NCBI GenBank assembly: GCA_017446775.1 | Contig: JAFSQE010000001.1 | Coordinates: 1 to 64,000, forward strand | DNA from: Bacteroidales bacterium | Lineage (GTDB): Bacteria; Bacteroidota; Bacteroidia; Bacteroidales; UBA932 | Length of the DNA stretch: 64,000 nt | Reading direction: 5' to 3' | Shown here: one piece after another, positions 26,394-34,335 of the stretch | How the letters are laid out: each line of letters begins with the position of its first letter | How positions within the stretch are numbered: the first letter of the stretch is position 1 | Program-made: the position numbers and the translations under genes | The notes under the pieces: generated by a model | What the model was told of the DNA's origin: nothing | The model's input: the letters and a program-made list of their open reading frames with translations, nothing else | The model's database searches: none

Positions 26394-28262
26394 ATGAAAA
26401 AGATTATCATATACATTCTTTGTTCCATTGCCGGCCTTGGCCTTGCAGGCTGCTCGGATTTTCTTGAGGAAAGGGTTACGACATCCTACGACGGAGTCAT
26501 GACCGTCTCTTCCGAGGAATCGCTGGAAGCAAACATAATGGGCTGTTACAGGCAGTTCTACCTGAGCGGGTTCGTCAGCGGAACCTTCTGTGAATGGCTG
26601 GCCCCTGCCTCAGGGCTTGCTCACTGGAATAACACCAGCGCACTGGGCAATCCGCTTGAAAGATGGACGTGCTGCCTTAAATTCACACGGTTTTCCCAGC
26701 ATCCGGAAGCCTATGATTCTTTTACAAGCTTCAACCGCACCATCTACCGCTGCAACGCGTTGATGGCCTCCCTGAAAGACAGCCCCGTAGAAGAGTCCTA
26801 CAAGCGCGAGATAGAGGGCGAAGCGCTTTTTATCAGGGCGATGTCTTATTTCTACCTGGTTCGGCTGTATGGAGACGTGACACTACGAACGACAGCCCCT
26901 ACGAGACTGGATGAGGTATATGGAACCCGGGAGAATTTCTGGGTTGTATATTCCCAGATCGTCGCTGACCTTGACGCAGCGCAGGCCCAGATGCGGGATT
27001 ACGGGCGGATGATACAAATCGCCGGCGGCAACTCCTCTGGCCGCGTATGCAATTATGCCGCCGTCGCGTGCCGGTCACTCGTTTACCTTACAATCGGATC
27101 TCTCCTCGCCCACCCCGACGACAATTTCTGGCTTCCTGACCGGACCCCCGATTTTTCTGCAATCGGCATAACAACGGCCCGTGATGCCTTCCAGAAAGCC
27201 CTTGCCGATGCTGAGGATGTCATCCAAAACGGCCCGTTTGAGCTGTGCCCCGATTACCGGCAGCTCTTCCGCTGGACCTTCCCGGAAGACTGGCAGCTTA
27301 AAGAGCGCATTTTTGCCATTCCACGCGCGCCAGAATCTCCTGACAGCGGCAGCGGCCTTACGATGTGGGCCTTGCCAAATTACTACATGGGGACGGCGGC
27401 CGTTCCGAATTACGGCCGTTGCCATCCCGACCGGTGGTTCTTCCAGAAATGGTGCGAAAGATACCACGGAGAAAAAGGGACGGGCGAGAACAATGCCGAC
27501 ATATATGTAAGCTGCCCGGATCCCCGTTTCGACGTGACGTTCGTCCACACGGCATTCATCGGCAACGGCGGGGCTACGGCAACCTGTTATCCCGCGGACA
27601 ACCGTATATATGCTACAAGGAATGATGTATTCAAGGCCTATGGCTATCCGTTCTACAAGAAGTTCTACGATCCAACTTTCGACAACAGTGTCGGAAATGC
27701 CGATTTCTACATAATGCGACTGGCAGAAGTGTACCTGATAGCCGCTGAAGCCTGCGCGAACCTGAGTGCTGCTCCCGCCGATGCCTATGCATCGCGGGCG
27801 GTTGGATATGTCAATGTTATCCTCAGCCGCGCCCGCCATTCCGTAGATGGAGAGCCGGCTGCAGAACCCGCCGACTGGGCCGTCTCCGACTTCGGCGACC
27901 GTGAGGCGCTCATCAACGCCATCTTCTGGGAAAGATGCTTTGAGATGGCCTTTGAACAGCATGAATACTATGATACCCATAGAATGGGGGCCAGATGGCT
28001 CACAGAAAACATTGCCAAACCAAAGAATGTGTATCTCTACGAGAAAGAGCAGGACGACTTTGAACAGGGCGACAAGACCTATAACGGATACCGGTCTCTC
28101 CTTTATGGAAACACTTTCAGATATGACGAGGACTGGACCCTTGTACGTAAAGGACTCATCAGCGCATATCCCTATAATGAACTGCTTTATAACCCCAAGT
28201 TGGACGGTACACTGCATGACCCCAACCTGGGCCAGAACCCGGAAGAGGTTTTTTGGAGATAG
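26394..28262 (+). CDS. SusD/RagB family nutrient-binding lipoprotein
   Basis: 622 residues from MKKIIIYILCSIAGLGLAGC; the lipobox LAGC gives Cys21 followed by SDFLEER, acidic residues typical of surface-exported lipoproteins. SusD features: FLEERVTTSYDG, GEALFIRAMSYFYLVRLYGD in the TPR part, YFYLVRLYGDVTL, and the C-terminal FWERCFEMAFEQHEYYDTHR. It forms the lid of the preceding SusC. An earlier in-frame start inside susC is rejected because the signal peptide begins here. Confidence 0.94.
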   Translation: MKKIIIYILCSIAGLGLAGCSDFLEERVTTSYDGVMTVSSEESLEANIMGCYRQFYLSGFVSGTFCEWLAPASGLAHWNNTSALGNPLERWTCCLKFTRFSQHPEAYDSFTSFNRTIYRCNALMASLKDSPVEESYKREIEGEALFIRAMSYFYLVRLYGDVTLRTTAPTRLDEVYGTRENFWVVYSQIVADLDAAQAQMRDYGRMIQIAGGNSSGRVCNYAAVACRSLVYLTIGSLLAHPDDNFWLPDRTPDFSAIGITTARDAFQKALADAEDVIQNGPFELCPDYRQLFRWTFPEDWQLKERIFAIPRAPESPDSGSGLTMWALPNYYMGTAAVPNYGRCHPDRWFFQKWCERYHGEKGTGENNADIYVSCPDPRFDVTFVHTAFIGNGGATATCYPADNRIYATRNDVFKAYGYPFYKKFYDPTFDNSVGNADFYIMRLAEVYLIAAEACANLSAAPADAYASRAVGYVNVILSRARHSVDGEPAAEPADWAVSDFGDREALINAIFWERCFEMAFEQHEYYDTHRMGARWLTENIAKPKNVYLYEKEQDDFEQGDKTYNGYRSLLYGNTFRYDEDWTLVRKGLISAYPYNELLYNPKLDGTLHDPNLGQNPEEVFWR

Positions 28263-28268
28263 TCTTTC

Positions 28269-29336
28269 ATGAAAAAGATAGTTGTCATTATCCTCTTTAT
28301 TCTCTGTCCGCTGCTGTTGGCTGCGGCACAGATAGAGGGTACATTCCTGATTCTCTCCACTCCGTACAATGCCGACGGATCGGTTAATTATGCAAATCTT
28401 GTCAAGGAGGCGCGCTTTGCGGCAAAATGGAAGACGTCCGGTGTAATCTGGCCCCAGTCCAACGATTCCATTGACCTTCTGACCCGTGAAGAGAGATATG
28501 CCGGCATGGAGGCTTTGGTGCGTGAATGGAAGAATAATCGACACAATACCGTGCTGACTCTCGGAGTCAGCGGGGATGACACAGGGCAGATGCTGGACTA
28601 CGCCAGGGAAGCGGAAAGGCTGGCCGCAGAGTACGGCGTCGACCTTGTCCTTGCGGCAAGGCCTCCGTACTATGGCGAGACAGAAGATGATCTGTGGGGT
28701 TATTTTGCAGCGCTTGCCTGTGTGGCGAAGCGGCCCGTTATCATCCAGACCTATGTCAACGACACCTGTCCCACACCTTCTGTAGATCTTCTGGTCGCAC
28801 TGGCTCAGACCTACCCTGCCGTATACGGCTGGATCAAAGAAGAGTCCGACGGCCTGGAGGCCAACATACGCCAGAGAGAAGAACTGGCCGCCCAAGCGGC
28901 CATCAAGACGGTTTTCTCTGCCTGGGGCGGATGGCAATGGCTTTATCAGTGGCGCCAGATTGGAACTGCCGGTCTGGTTTCTGAGCGGGTCGCCTACGCC
29001 CCGCTCACGAACTTCATCTGGAAAGAGATGAAAAACGGAGACCGCCAGGGACGGCTCACCGGGGCGTACGCCCTCTACCGGCTTTTGATAGACCAGCGTT
29101 TCATCCCCTATGACAGCCTTCGGGGCTATTCTCTCTATTATTTTGTCCGTCTTGGCTTGTTCGATAACATGCTTTCACGCGTATATGCCAGGGACCCGGA
29201 CAGGGAGGCTGGCACATATACCCGTGAGAACAAGTCCCGTTGGATATTGAATGACATCAGCCTCACGCCCTCCCAGAAAGCAGAGCTGGACAGATGTTAT
29301 GATGATATGATGCAATACGTCAGAAAAAAACATTGA
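28269..29336 (+). CDS. Exported dihydrodipicolinate synthase (DapA/NAL) family protein
   Basis: 355 residues. A clear signal peptide (MKKIVVIILFILCPLLLAAAQ) precedes a class I aldolase barrel of the DapA/N-acetylneuraminate lyase family: EGTFLILSTPYNADGSVNY, LLTREER, LTLGVSGDDTGQMLDYAREA, VLAARPPYY. The Schiff-base Lys is K190 (GWIKEES). The GTTGE substrate loop of classical members is replaced by PQSNDS (62-67), and the catalytic Tyr region reads IIQTYV, so it is not DapA proper. Possible roles are aldol cleavage or dehydration of a 2-keto-3-deoxy sugar acid in the periplasm. The signal peptide is unusual for this family. Confidence 0.8.
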   Translation: MKKIVVIILFILCPLLLAAAQIEGTFLILSTPYNADGSVNYANLVKEARFAAKWKTSGVIWPQSNDSIDLLTREERYAGMEALVREWKNNRHNTVLTLGVSGDDTGQMLDYAREAERLAAEYGVDLVLAARPPYYGETEDDLWGYFAALACVAKRPVIIQTYVNDTCPTPSVDLLVALAQTYPAVYGWIKEESDGLEANIRQREELAAQAAIKTVFSAWGGWQWLYQWRQIGTAGLVSERVAYAPLTNFIWKEMKNGDRQGRLTGAYALYRLLIDQRFIPYDSLRGYSLYYFVRLGLFDNMLSRVYARDPDREAGTYTRENKSRWILNDISLTPSQKAELDRCYDDMMQYVRKKH

Positions 29337-29340
29337 TAGT

Positions 29341-30087
29341 ATGAAAGAGATATCATTCAAAGGTAAAGTAGTTGTCATAACGGGCGCCGCAAGCGGGATC
29401 GGCCTTAAAACGTCCCAGGAATTTGTCCGTCTGGGCGCGACGGTCATAATGTGCGATGTCAATGAAGTTTCTCTTCAAAAAGAGTCCTCCGGCCTGGGTA
29501 GCGCTGCCGTTGCTAAAGCAGGAGATGTCCGGGATTTTGGCTATGCCCTTTCTGTCGCGGCCGAAGCAGAGAGAATGGGAGGAGCGGATTATCTCGTAGC
29601 CTGTGCCGGCGGATACGAGGCCCGATGCTGCAAGAGCATGGTCCCATTTTACGAGCAGCCCGTTGAGGTCATCGACTGGGGTCTTGACGTGAACCTTAAA
29701 GGACCCGTCTACTTCTCCCGGGCGCTCATGCCGCAGATGGTGGCAAAGAGATCCGGAGTAATCATCCTTCTCGGTTCAGTAACCGGGTTTGAGGGGGACG
29801 GGGTCGGTGCAATGTACGGGACGGCCAAGTCGGGCCTGTTCAATTTCGTGAAGGGACTGGCCATGGCGGGCGCACCCCATGGGGTGCGGGCTGTTTGCAT
29901 TACACCCGGCCCAGTGTTGACCAGAGCCGATATGTCCCTGATGCCAACCCTTATGGGCCGGGCCGCAGAGACCCGGGAAATCGTGGATGTTATCTTTTTC
30001 ATGTGCAGCGACAATGCCTCTTTCATTACGGGCACAAACCATATCGTGGACGGCGGCCGTCTGTGCATGTACCAGAAAACCTATTAA
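29341..30087 (+). CDS. Short-chain dehydrogenase/reductase (SDR)
   Basis: 248 residues, classical SDR length, cytoplasmic. The Rossmann motif TGAASGIG is at 14-21; the catalytic set is N118 (DVNLKG), S146 (LLGSVTG), Y159 and K163 (YGTAKSG). The usual NNAG is ACAGG. The C-terminus has the common GTNHIVDGG. It likely oxidises or reduces a sugar or sugar acid produced by the locus. Starts 4 bases after the DapA-family gene. Confidence 0.9.
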   Translation: MKEISFKGKVVVITGAASGIGLKTSQEFVRLGATVIMCDVNEVSLQKESSGLGSAAVAKAGDVRDFGYALSVAAEAERMGGADYLVACAGGYEARCCKSMVPFYEQPVEVIDWGLDVNLKGPVYFSRALMPQMVAKRSGVIILLGSVTGFEGDGVGAMYGTAKSGLFNFVKGLAMAGAPHGVRAVCITPGPVLTRADMSLMPTLMGRAAETREIVDVIFFMCSDNASFITGTNHIVDGGRLCMYQKTY

Positions 30088-30097
30088 TACTTGAATC

Positions 30098-31591
30098 ATG
30101 ATCTTAAACGTTGCAATCTTTCTGGCATTTTTGCTGCCCCTGCAGTGTGCCGTTATTGACAACACGCCTACTCGGGTGGAGACACAAATTGACATAGACA
30201 TGGAGATTATGGGGACGCTCCGCCCTAAATCCGTATCCGAAATCTCTTCTTCACGGTGGACGCTGGATTGCGCCGGCATGGACCGGGAGCACTCGGACTG
30301 GCGTGCCGTACGGGGCTATATAGAACCCCTCGGTATTGCCCGGATACGGCAACAGGCCGGATGGGCCCGGTGCGAGAAGGATCCCGGCATGTACGATTTC
30401 GCCTGGCTGGACCAGTGCGTCTTTGATGCCAGAAAGATGGGCGTCAGCGTCTGGGTAGAACTCAGTTATGGAAATCCCGTATATGAAGGGGGTGGAGGGC
30501 GGCATCTCAATGCCGGATTCCCGCAGTCGGAGGTGGCGCTCACGGCCTGGGACAACTGGGTGAGAGCCATTGCAGAGCATTACAAAGGAGTTGTCAACGA
30601 CTGGTGTATCTGGAACGAGCCTAACGGGGCTGATTCCGGGAATACTGTTCAAGAAGCCACCGATTTTGCCATACGTACGGCCGAGACATTGCGCAGCGTC
30701 ATCCCTGATGCAAAAATCGCTGCATTCGCCCTGACCTACGCCGACCCGGAGTGGATCGGCCCCTTTGTGCAGGAACTGCAGAAGAGAGGCAAGGCCCATC
30801 TGTTCAACACCATAGCATATCATCACTACAACCACAATCCGGACGAGGGATATGAGAATGTGGAGAAGAGCCGCGCACTGGTGGCCCGGTATGCACCAAA
30901 CCTGAGACTGATGCAGGGCGAAGGTGGCACCCAGAGTGAATGGTGCCGCAACGGAGCCCTTTCCAATACATTCTGGACAGAACTCACACAAGCCAAATAT
31001 GACCTGCGCCGCTCTCTCGGAGACCTTGGGCATGGAGATGATACTGAAGTATTCCACATCTGTGACCTTGAATACAGGGCCGTGAAACACCACTACGGCC
31101 TTGTCCGATACGGTCTGCTGAAGACGGCGGGACAGGCAGAAGGGTACCGTGTCCTGAAGGTGAAGATGGCCTATTATGCCATACAGAATGCCGTGTCTGT
31201 CTTCAACGACAGCCTGGAATGCATCTCCCCTGCCACAACCTCTTCTATAAGCGACAATAAATCCGTCATTTATGACTGGGTCGACAGAACGACCGGGACT
31301 CCGCTGGCCGTTTTCTGGGATGCCTCTGCGATGCCATCCAACAAAAGCATAACAAGGGATGCAGAAGTAACTATCGTGGCAGAAGCGCTCCCCAATCCGG
31401 TGTGGGTCGACCTTCTTACCGGAAATGTGTATAAAATAGACCCTTCGAGAATCCGATCTGCCAAAGGGAAAACCACATATCGAGTTCCTGTATACGATTC
31501 TCCCGCCTTTATTACATCTATGGACATACTGACCCTTGATTATTCCTGGTTCGTACGGGAAGGCAAGACAATGGAAAGAGCCCGGCGTTAG
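30098..31591 (+). CDS. Exported clan GH-A glycoside hydrolase, GH39-like
   Basis: 497 residues with a signal peptide (MILNVAIFLAFLLPLQCA; the Cys could be a lipidation site but the box is poor). A TIM-barrel of the retaining clan GH-A: the acid/base is E174 in IWNEPNG and the likely nucleophile is E275 in MQGEGGTQ; YHHYNHNPDEG sits between them on a loop. The WNEPN form and fold order resemble GH39 (beta-xylosidases, iduronidases), but I cannot assign family or substrate. After residue 370 a small beta domain follows. Confidence 0.72.
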   Translation: MILNVAIFLAFLLPLQCAVIDNTPTRVETQIDIDMEIMGTLRPKSVSEISSSRWTLDCAGMDREHSDWRAVRGYIEPLGIARIRQQAGWARCEKDPGMYDFAWLDQCVFDARKMGVSVWVELSYGNPVYEGGGGRHLNAGFPQSEVALTAWDNWVRAIAEHYKGVVNDWCIWNEPNGADSGNTVQEATDFAIRTAETLRSVIPDAKIAAFALTYADPEWIGPFVQELQKRGKAHLFNTIAYHHYNHNPDEGYENVEKSRALVARYAPNLRLMQGEGGTQSEWCRNGALSNTFWTELTQAKYDLRRSLGDLGHGDDTEVFHICDLEYRAVKHHYGLVRYGLLKTAGQAEGYRVLKVKMAYYAIQNAVSVFNDSLECISPATTSSISDNKSVIYDWVDRTTGTPLAVFWDASAMPSNKSITRDAEVTIVAEALPNPVWVDLLTGNVYKIDPSRIRSAKGKTTYRVPVYDSPAFITSMDILTLDYSWFVREGKTMERARR

Positions 31592-31600
31592 CGATGCACA

Positions 31601-32881
31601 ATGGAAAAGATCTGTCACAAAGGGAAATATTACAAATGGGAAGTCCTTCTGCTGCTGTGGATGGCATATCTTCTGAATCAGGGAGACAGGCAGGTGTTCA
31701 ATACTGTCTTGCCCGCCATCCGGGATTCGCTGGGTTTGACAGACACCTCCATCGGACTCATCGCCACTATTTTCAATCTTTCTTTCGCGATTGCAGTACC
31801 GGTTGGCGGATGGCTGGGAGACCGCTTCTCCCGCAAATGGGTAACGACACTAAGCGTTCTGTTTTTCAGCTTTTCAACAATGTTCACCGGATTGGCCACA
31901 TCATTTCTCGCACTGGTGGTCCTGCGCTCAGTGGCGACCGGAGGTGGTGAGGCCCTGTTTGGCCCGTCCAATTATTCAATCCTGGCCCAATACCATACCG
32001 ACACTCGTGCCCGCGCCATGTCTATTCACCAGACGGCATATTACATCGGGGTCATTCTGGCCGGGTGGCTTGCAGGAGTTATCGCAGATTCGTTGGGGTG
32101 GCAATACTCATTTCTGTTATTCGGCGGCGTGGGTATCATATGGGGTATACTTATGCTTATCCGTCTGGAAGACCGTCCGGTGCCGGCCGGCAATACCGCA
32201 TCCGGAAACATGAGGCCCAGCTTCTTCAATGGCATCAAGGCCGTTTTCGCATGCCCCACGGCACTCACGATGACTCTCGGATTCAGCGGGCTGATCTTTG
32301 TGATTACCGGCTTCATGACCTGGGTGCCCGCCTACCTGCAGGAGGAGTTCGGCCAGTCACAGGCCGCCGCCGGTTTCAACTCTATGTTCTGGACCTATGT
32401 GGCCGCATTCGCCGGGGTCCTTGTTGCGGGGACTCTGTCGGACAGGCTGGCCGTCAGGAACAAAAAATACCGGATGTATCTCCAGGCGCTGGGGCTGGCC
32501 TGCGGGGCCGTGTTCCTGTTCTTCATGGGCTCAAAGACCTCTCTTGCCATGCTGTATGTGTGTTTTGCCGGCTGGGGCTTCTTCCGCGCCTTTTTTGACG
32601 CGAATACATATTCTGTCCTCTACGACGTCACCCCGGAAAGGCTTCACGCCCTGTGCGGCAGCGTGATGGGGATGACGGGGTTTGCCATCGGGGCGCTTGC
32701 ACCTGTGATTCTCGGCGCCATCAAACAGCGTGTCGGATCCCTGGAAGGTGTCTTTCCGATCCTTGCAATCATCTGGATTGCATGCAGTGTCATGATGCTG
32801 GCGGTTGCCAGACTCAGCTACCAGCGGGACCATGACAGGATTTATAAGCCAATTGACAGTAATACCGATAACAGTAAATAA
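31601..32881 (+). CDS. MFS transporter (hexuronate/organic anion type)
   Basis: 426 residues, about twelve transmembrane helices. The MFS signature GGWLGDRFSRKW follows helix 2, and the general look (NQGDRQVFNTVLPAIRDSLG in helix 1) fits the anion:cation symporter group that carries hexuronates, galactonate or sialate. It likely brings the locus product across the inner membrane, which fits a sugar acid substrate. Ten bases after the GH39-like gene. Confidence 0.88.
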   Translation: MEKICHKGKYYKWEVLLLLWMAYLLNQGDRQVFNTVLPAIRDSLGLTDTSIGLIATIFNLSFAIAVPVGGWLGDRFSRKWVTTLSVLFFSFSTMFTGLATSFLALVVLRSVATGGGEALFGPSNYSILAQYHTDTRARAMSIHQTAYYIGVILAGWLAGVIADSLGWQYSFLLFGGVGIIWGILMLIRLEDRPVPAGNTASGNMRPSFFNGIKAVFACPTALTMTLGFSGLIFVITGFMTWVPAYLQEEFGQSQAAAGFNSMFWTYVAAFAGVLVAGTLSDRLAVRNKKYRMYLQALGLACGAVFLFFMGSKTSLAMLYVCFAGWGFFRAFFDANTYSVLYDVTPERLHALCGSVMGMTGFAIGALAPVILGAIKQRVGSLEGVFPILAIIWIACSVMMLAVARLSYQRDHDRIYKPIDSNTDNSK

Positions 32882-32891
32882 ATAAAATGAT

Positions 32892-34334
32892 ATGAAAAAA
32901 GTATGTTTTCTCTTGCTGGCGGCGGTCTCTCTCTGCGCCGCATCATGCGTGAAGGAGGCCAGGACGGAAATTGTTCCGATTCCGGGGCTGATGAATATAT
33001 CTTTCTCCACAGAAAACACCCTGACTCCGTTGGCTGGCGGCGATATCTGTTGGAAAAAGAGCGACACGATAATGGTTTTTGACGAGGCGGACATAGGTGT
33101 AAAGTTCTCTACCTTTGATGACAATGTCCCCAGTGCAACCTTCTCTACCTTTAACTGGTCTGACATGGAACCGGCATTTGCATCCATGTCAGGCATCCCC
33201 CTTTCCAACGCTACTTGCACTCACGGGGTGATGACGGTAAGGCTCTCTGAAAACCAACCGGTCACAGACCGTAATTTTCCTTCTGCCGCAGCTGCGGCGT
33301 CCGTTGGCCGTGTTACCGCAGCGGAAGGGCGATATGCCGTAGACGGAATGAAAAACGTATCCGGCCTTATCAGGATTGCTTTTGAAAATCCCGATGCCGC
33401 AGCCATCCGGATAGAATCTGGTGCGGGAGAGCCCGTTGCCGGTGTCGTGGAGGTGGACTACGCCAGACTGGAACGTGGAGATACGCATTTCTGGACAGAG
33501 GTGAAGGGACAGGGAAAGAACTCTATCCTGCTTACACCGGCTGGTTCTGCGGCAACCGGGGAGGGTTGCTTCAAGCCCGATTCTTTTTATGTCGCGATTC
33601 TGCCCCAGACCTATTCCAAAGGTCTGAAGATATCCATGATAGACAAGGCGGGCGGGACAATCCTTACCAAGAGCGAAGGGTACGACGACGGGTTGACAAT
33701 CGACAGAAACGACATCAACATCTTTGAATCAGGACTGGATGACACGCTTCCGGCGGTCATAGATGTGGTGTTGAATTTCTATAACGAAAACAATACCAAT
33801 CCGCTCGGAACATTTGTCGCCGTGGAAAACCAACGGCTCGAAGGAGAAGATTATACGTATGTCCATCACTATGTCCAGGGAGGGGAAGAGAAGACAATGA
33901 ATCTGGTTTTCGGCCTCTCCAAAGGCTCTGCCACCGGAGCGAACGGCTATCTTTATGCCCCGCATCATGCATCGTTCTTCGGGACGACTGACGGATTGAA
34001 CATCCTTAACATCAACAATGGTGCAATTAACGGGGCGGCGGGCACATCGCCTTTCTGGATACGGCTGCCCGGGATCAAGGGGCGGTCGCTGAACTCGGTA
34101 ATCCTGCATATCGGGAACGGCTCGTCCAAGAATATGCAAATCCGTGAGGTACCGGAAGGGGAAGCTGTTTTTGAGGCATCTTCTACAGCTGGAAGCGCCA
34201 GCGCTCTGGGTACCGCCACGTTCAACAACAAGGGAGCCGGCATGAAACTCAAACCTGGCGAACCATACTATGTGGTGTTTACAAGCAAGAACGGTTATCA
34301 GTTCTATGACCTGGAATTAACCTATACCAGATAA
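32892..34334 (+). CDS. Fimbrillin-like surface lipoprotein
   Basis: 480 residues. Lipobox AASC (Cys19) followed by VKEAR, acidic/basic residues compatible with surface export. The N-terminal half has fimbrillin-family style motifs: CWKKSDTIMVFDE, MKNVSGLIRIAFEN, and YVAILPQTYSKGLKISM. The C-terminal 190 residues (from about 285) form a different, glycine- and asparagine-rich beta domain with a WIRLPGIKGRSLNSVILHIG stretch, possibly carbohydrate-binding. Likely a surface glycan-binding protein of the locus in the role of SusE/F, but this is inferred from context. Confidence 0.6.
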   Translation: MKKVCFLLLAAVSLCAASCVKEARTEIVPIPGLMNISFSTENTLTPLAGGDICWKKSDTIMVFDEADIGVKFSTFDDNVPSATFSTFNWSDMEPAFASMSGIPLSNATCTHGVMTVRLSENQPVTDRNFPSAAAAASVGRVTAAEGRYAVDGMKNVSGLIRIAFENPDAAAIRIESGAGEPVAGVVEVDYARLERGDTHFWTEVKGQGKNSILLTPAGSAATGEGCFKPDSFYVAILPQTYSKGLKISMIDKAGGTILTKSEGYDDGLTIDRNDINIFESGLDDTLPAVIDVVLNFYNENNTNPLGTFVAVENQRLEGEDYTYVHHYVQGGEEKTMNLVFGLSKGSATGANGYLYAPHHASFFGTTDGLNILNINNGAINGAAGTSPFWIRLPGIKGRSLNSVILHIGNGSSKNMQIREVPEGEAVFEASSTAGSASALGTATFNNKGAGMKLKPGEPYYVVFTSKNGYQFYDLELTYTR

Positions 34335-34335
34335 A

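Noticed and set aside
27075..28937. Minus-strand open frame over susD and the DapA-family gene
   Set aside because: Antisense to two well-supported genes, no recognisable domain.
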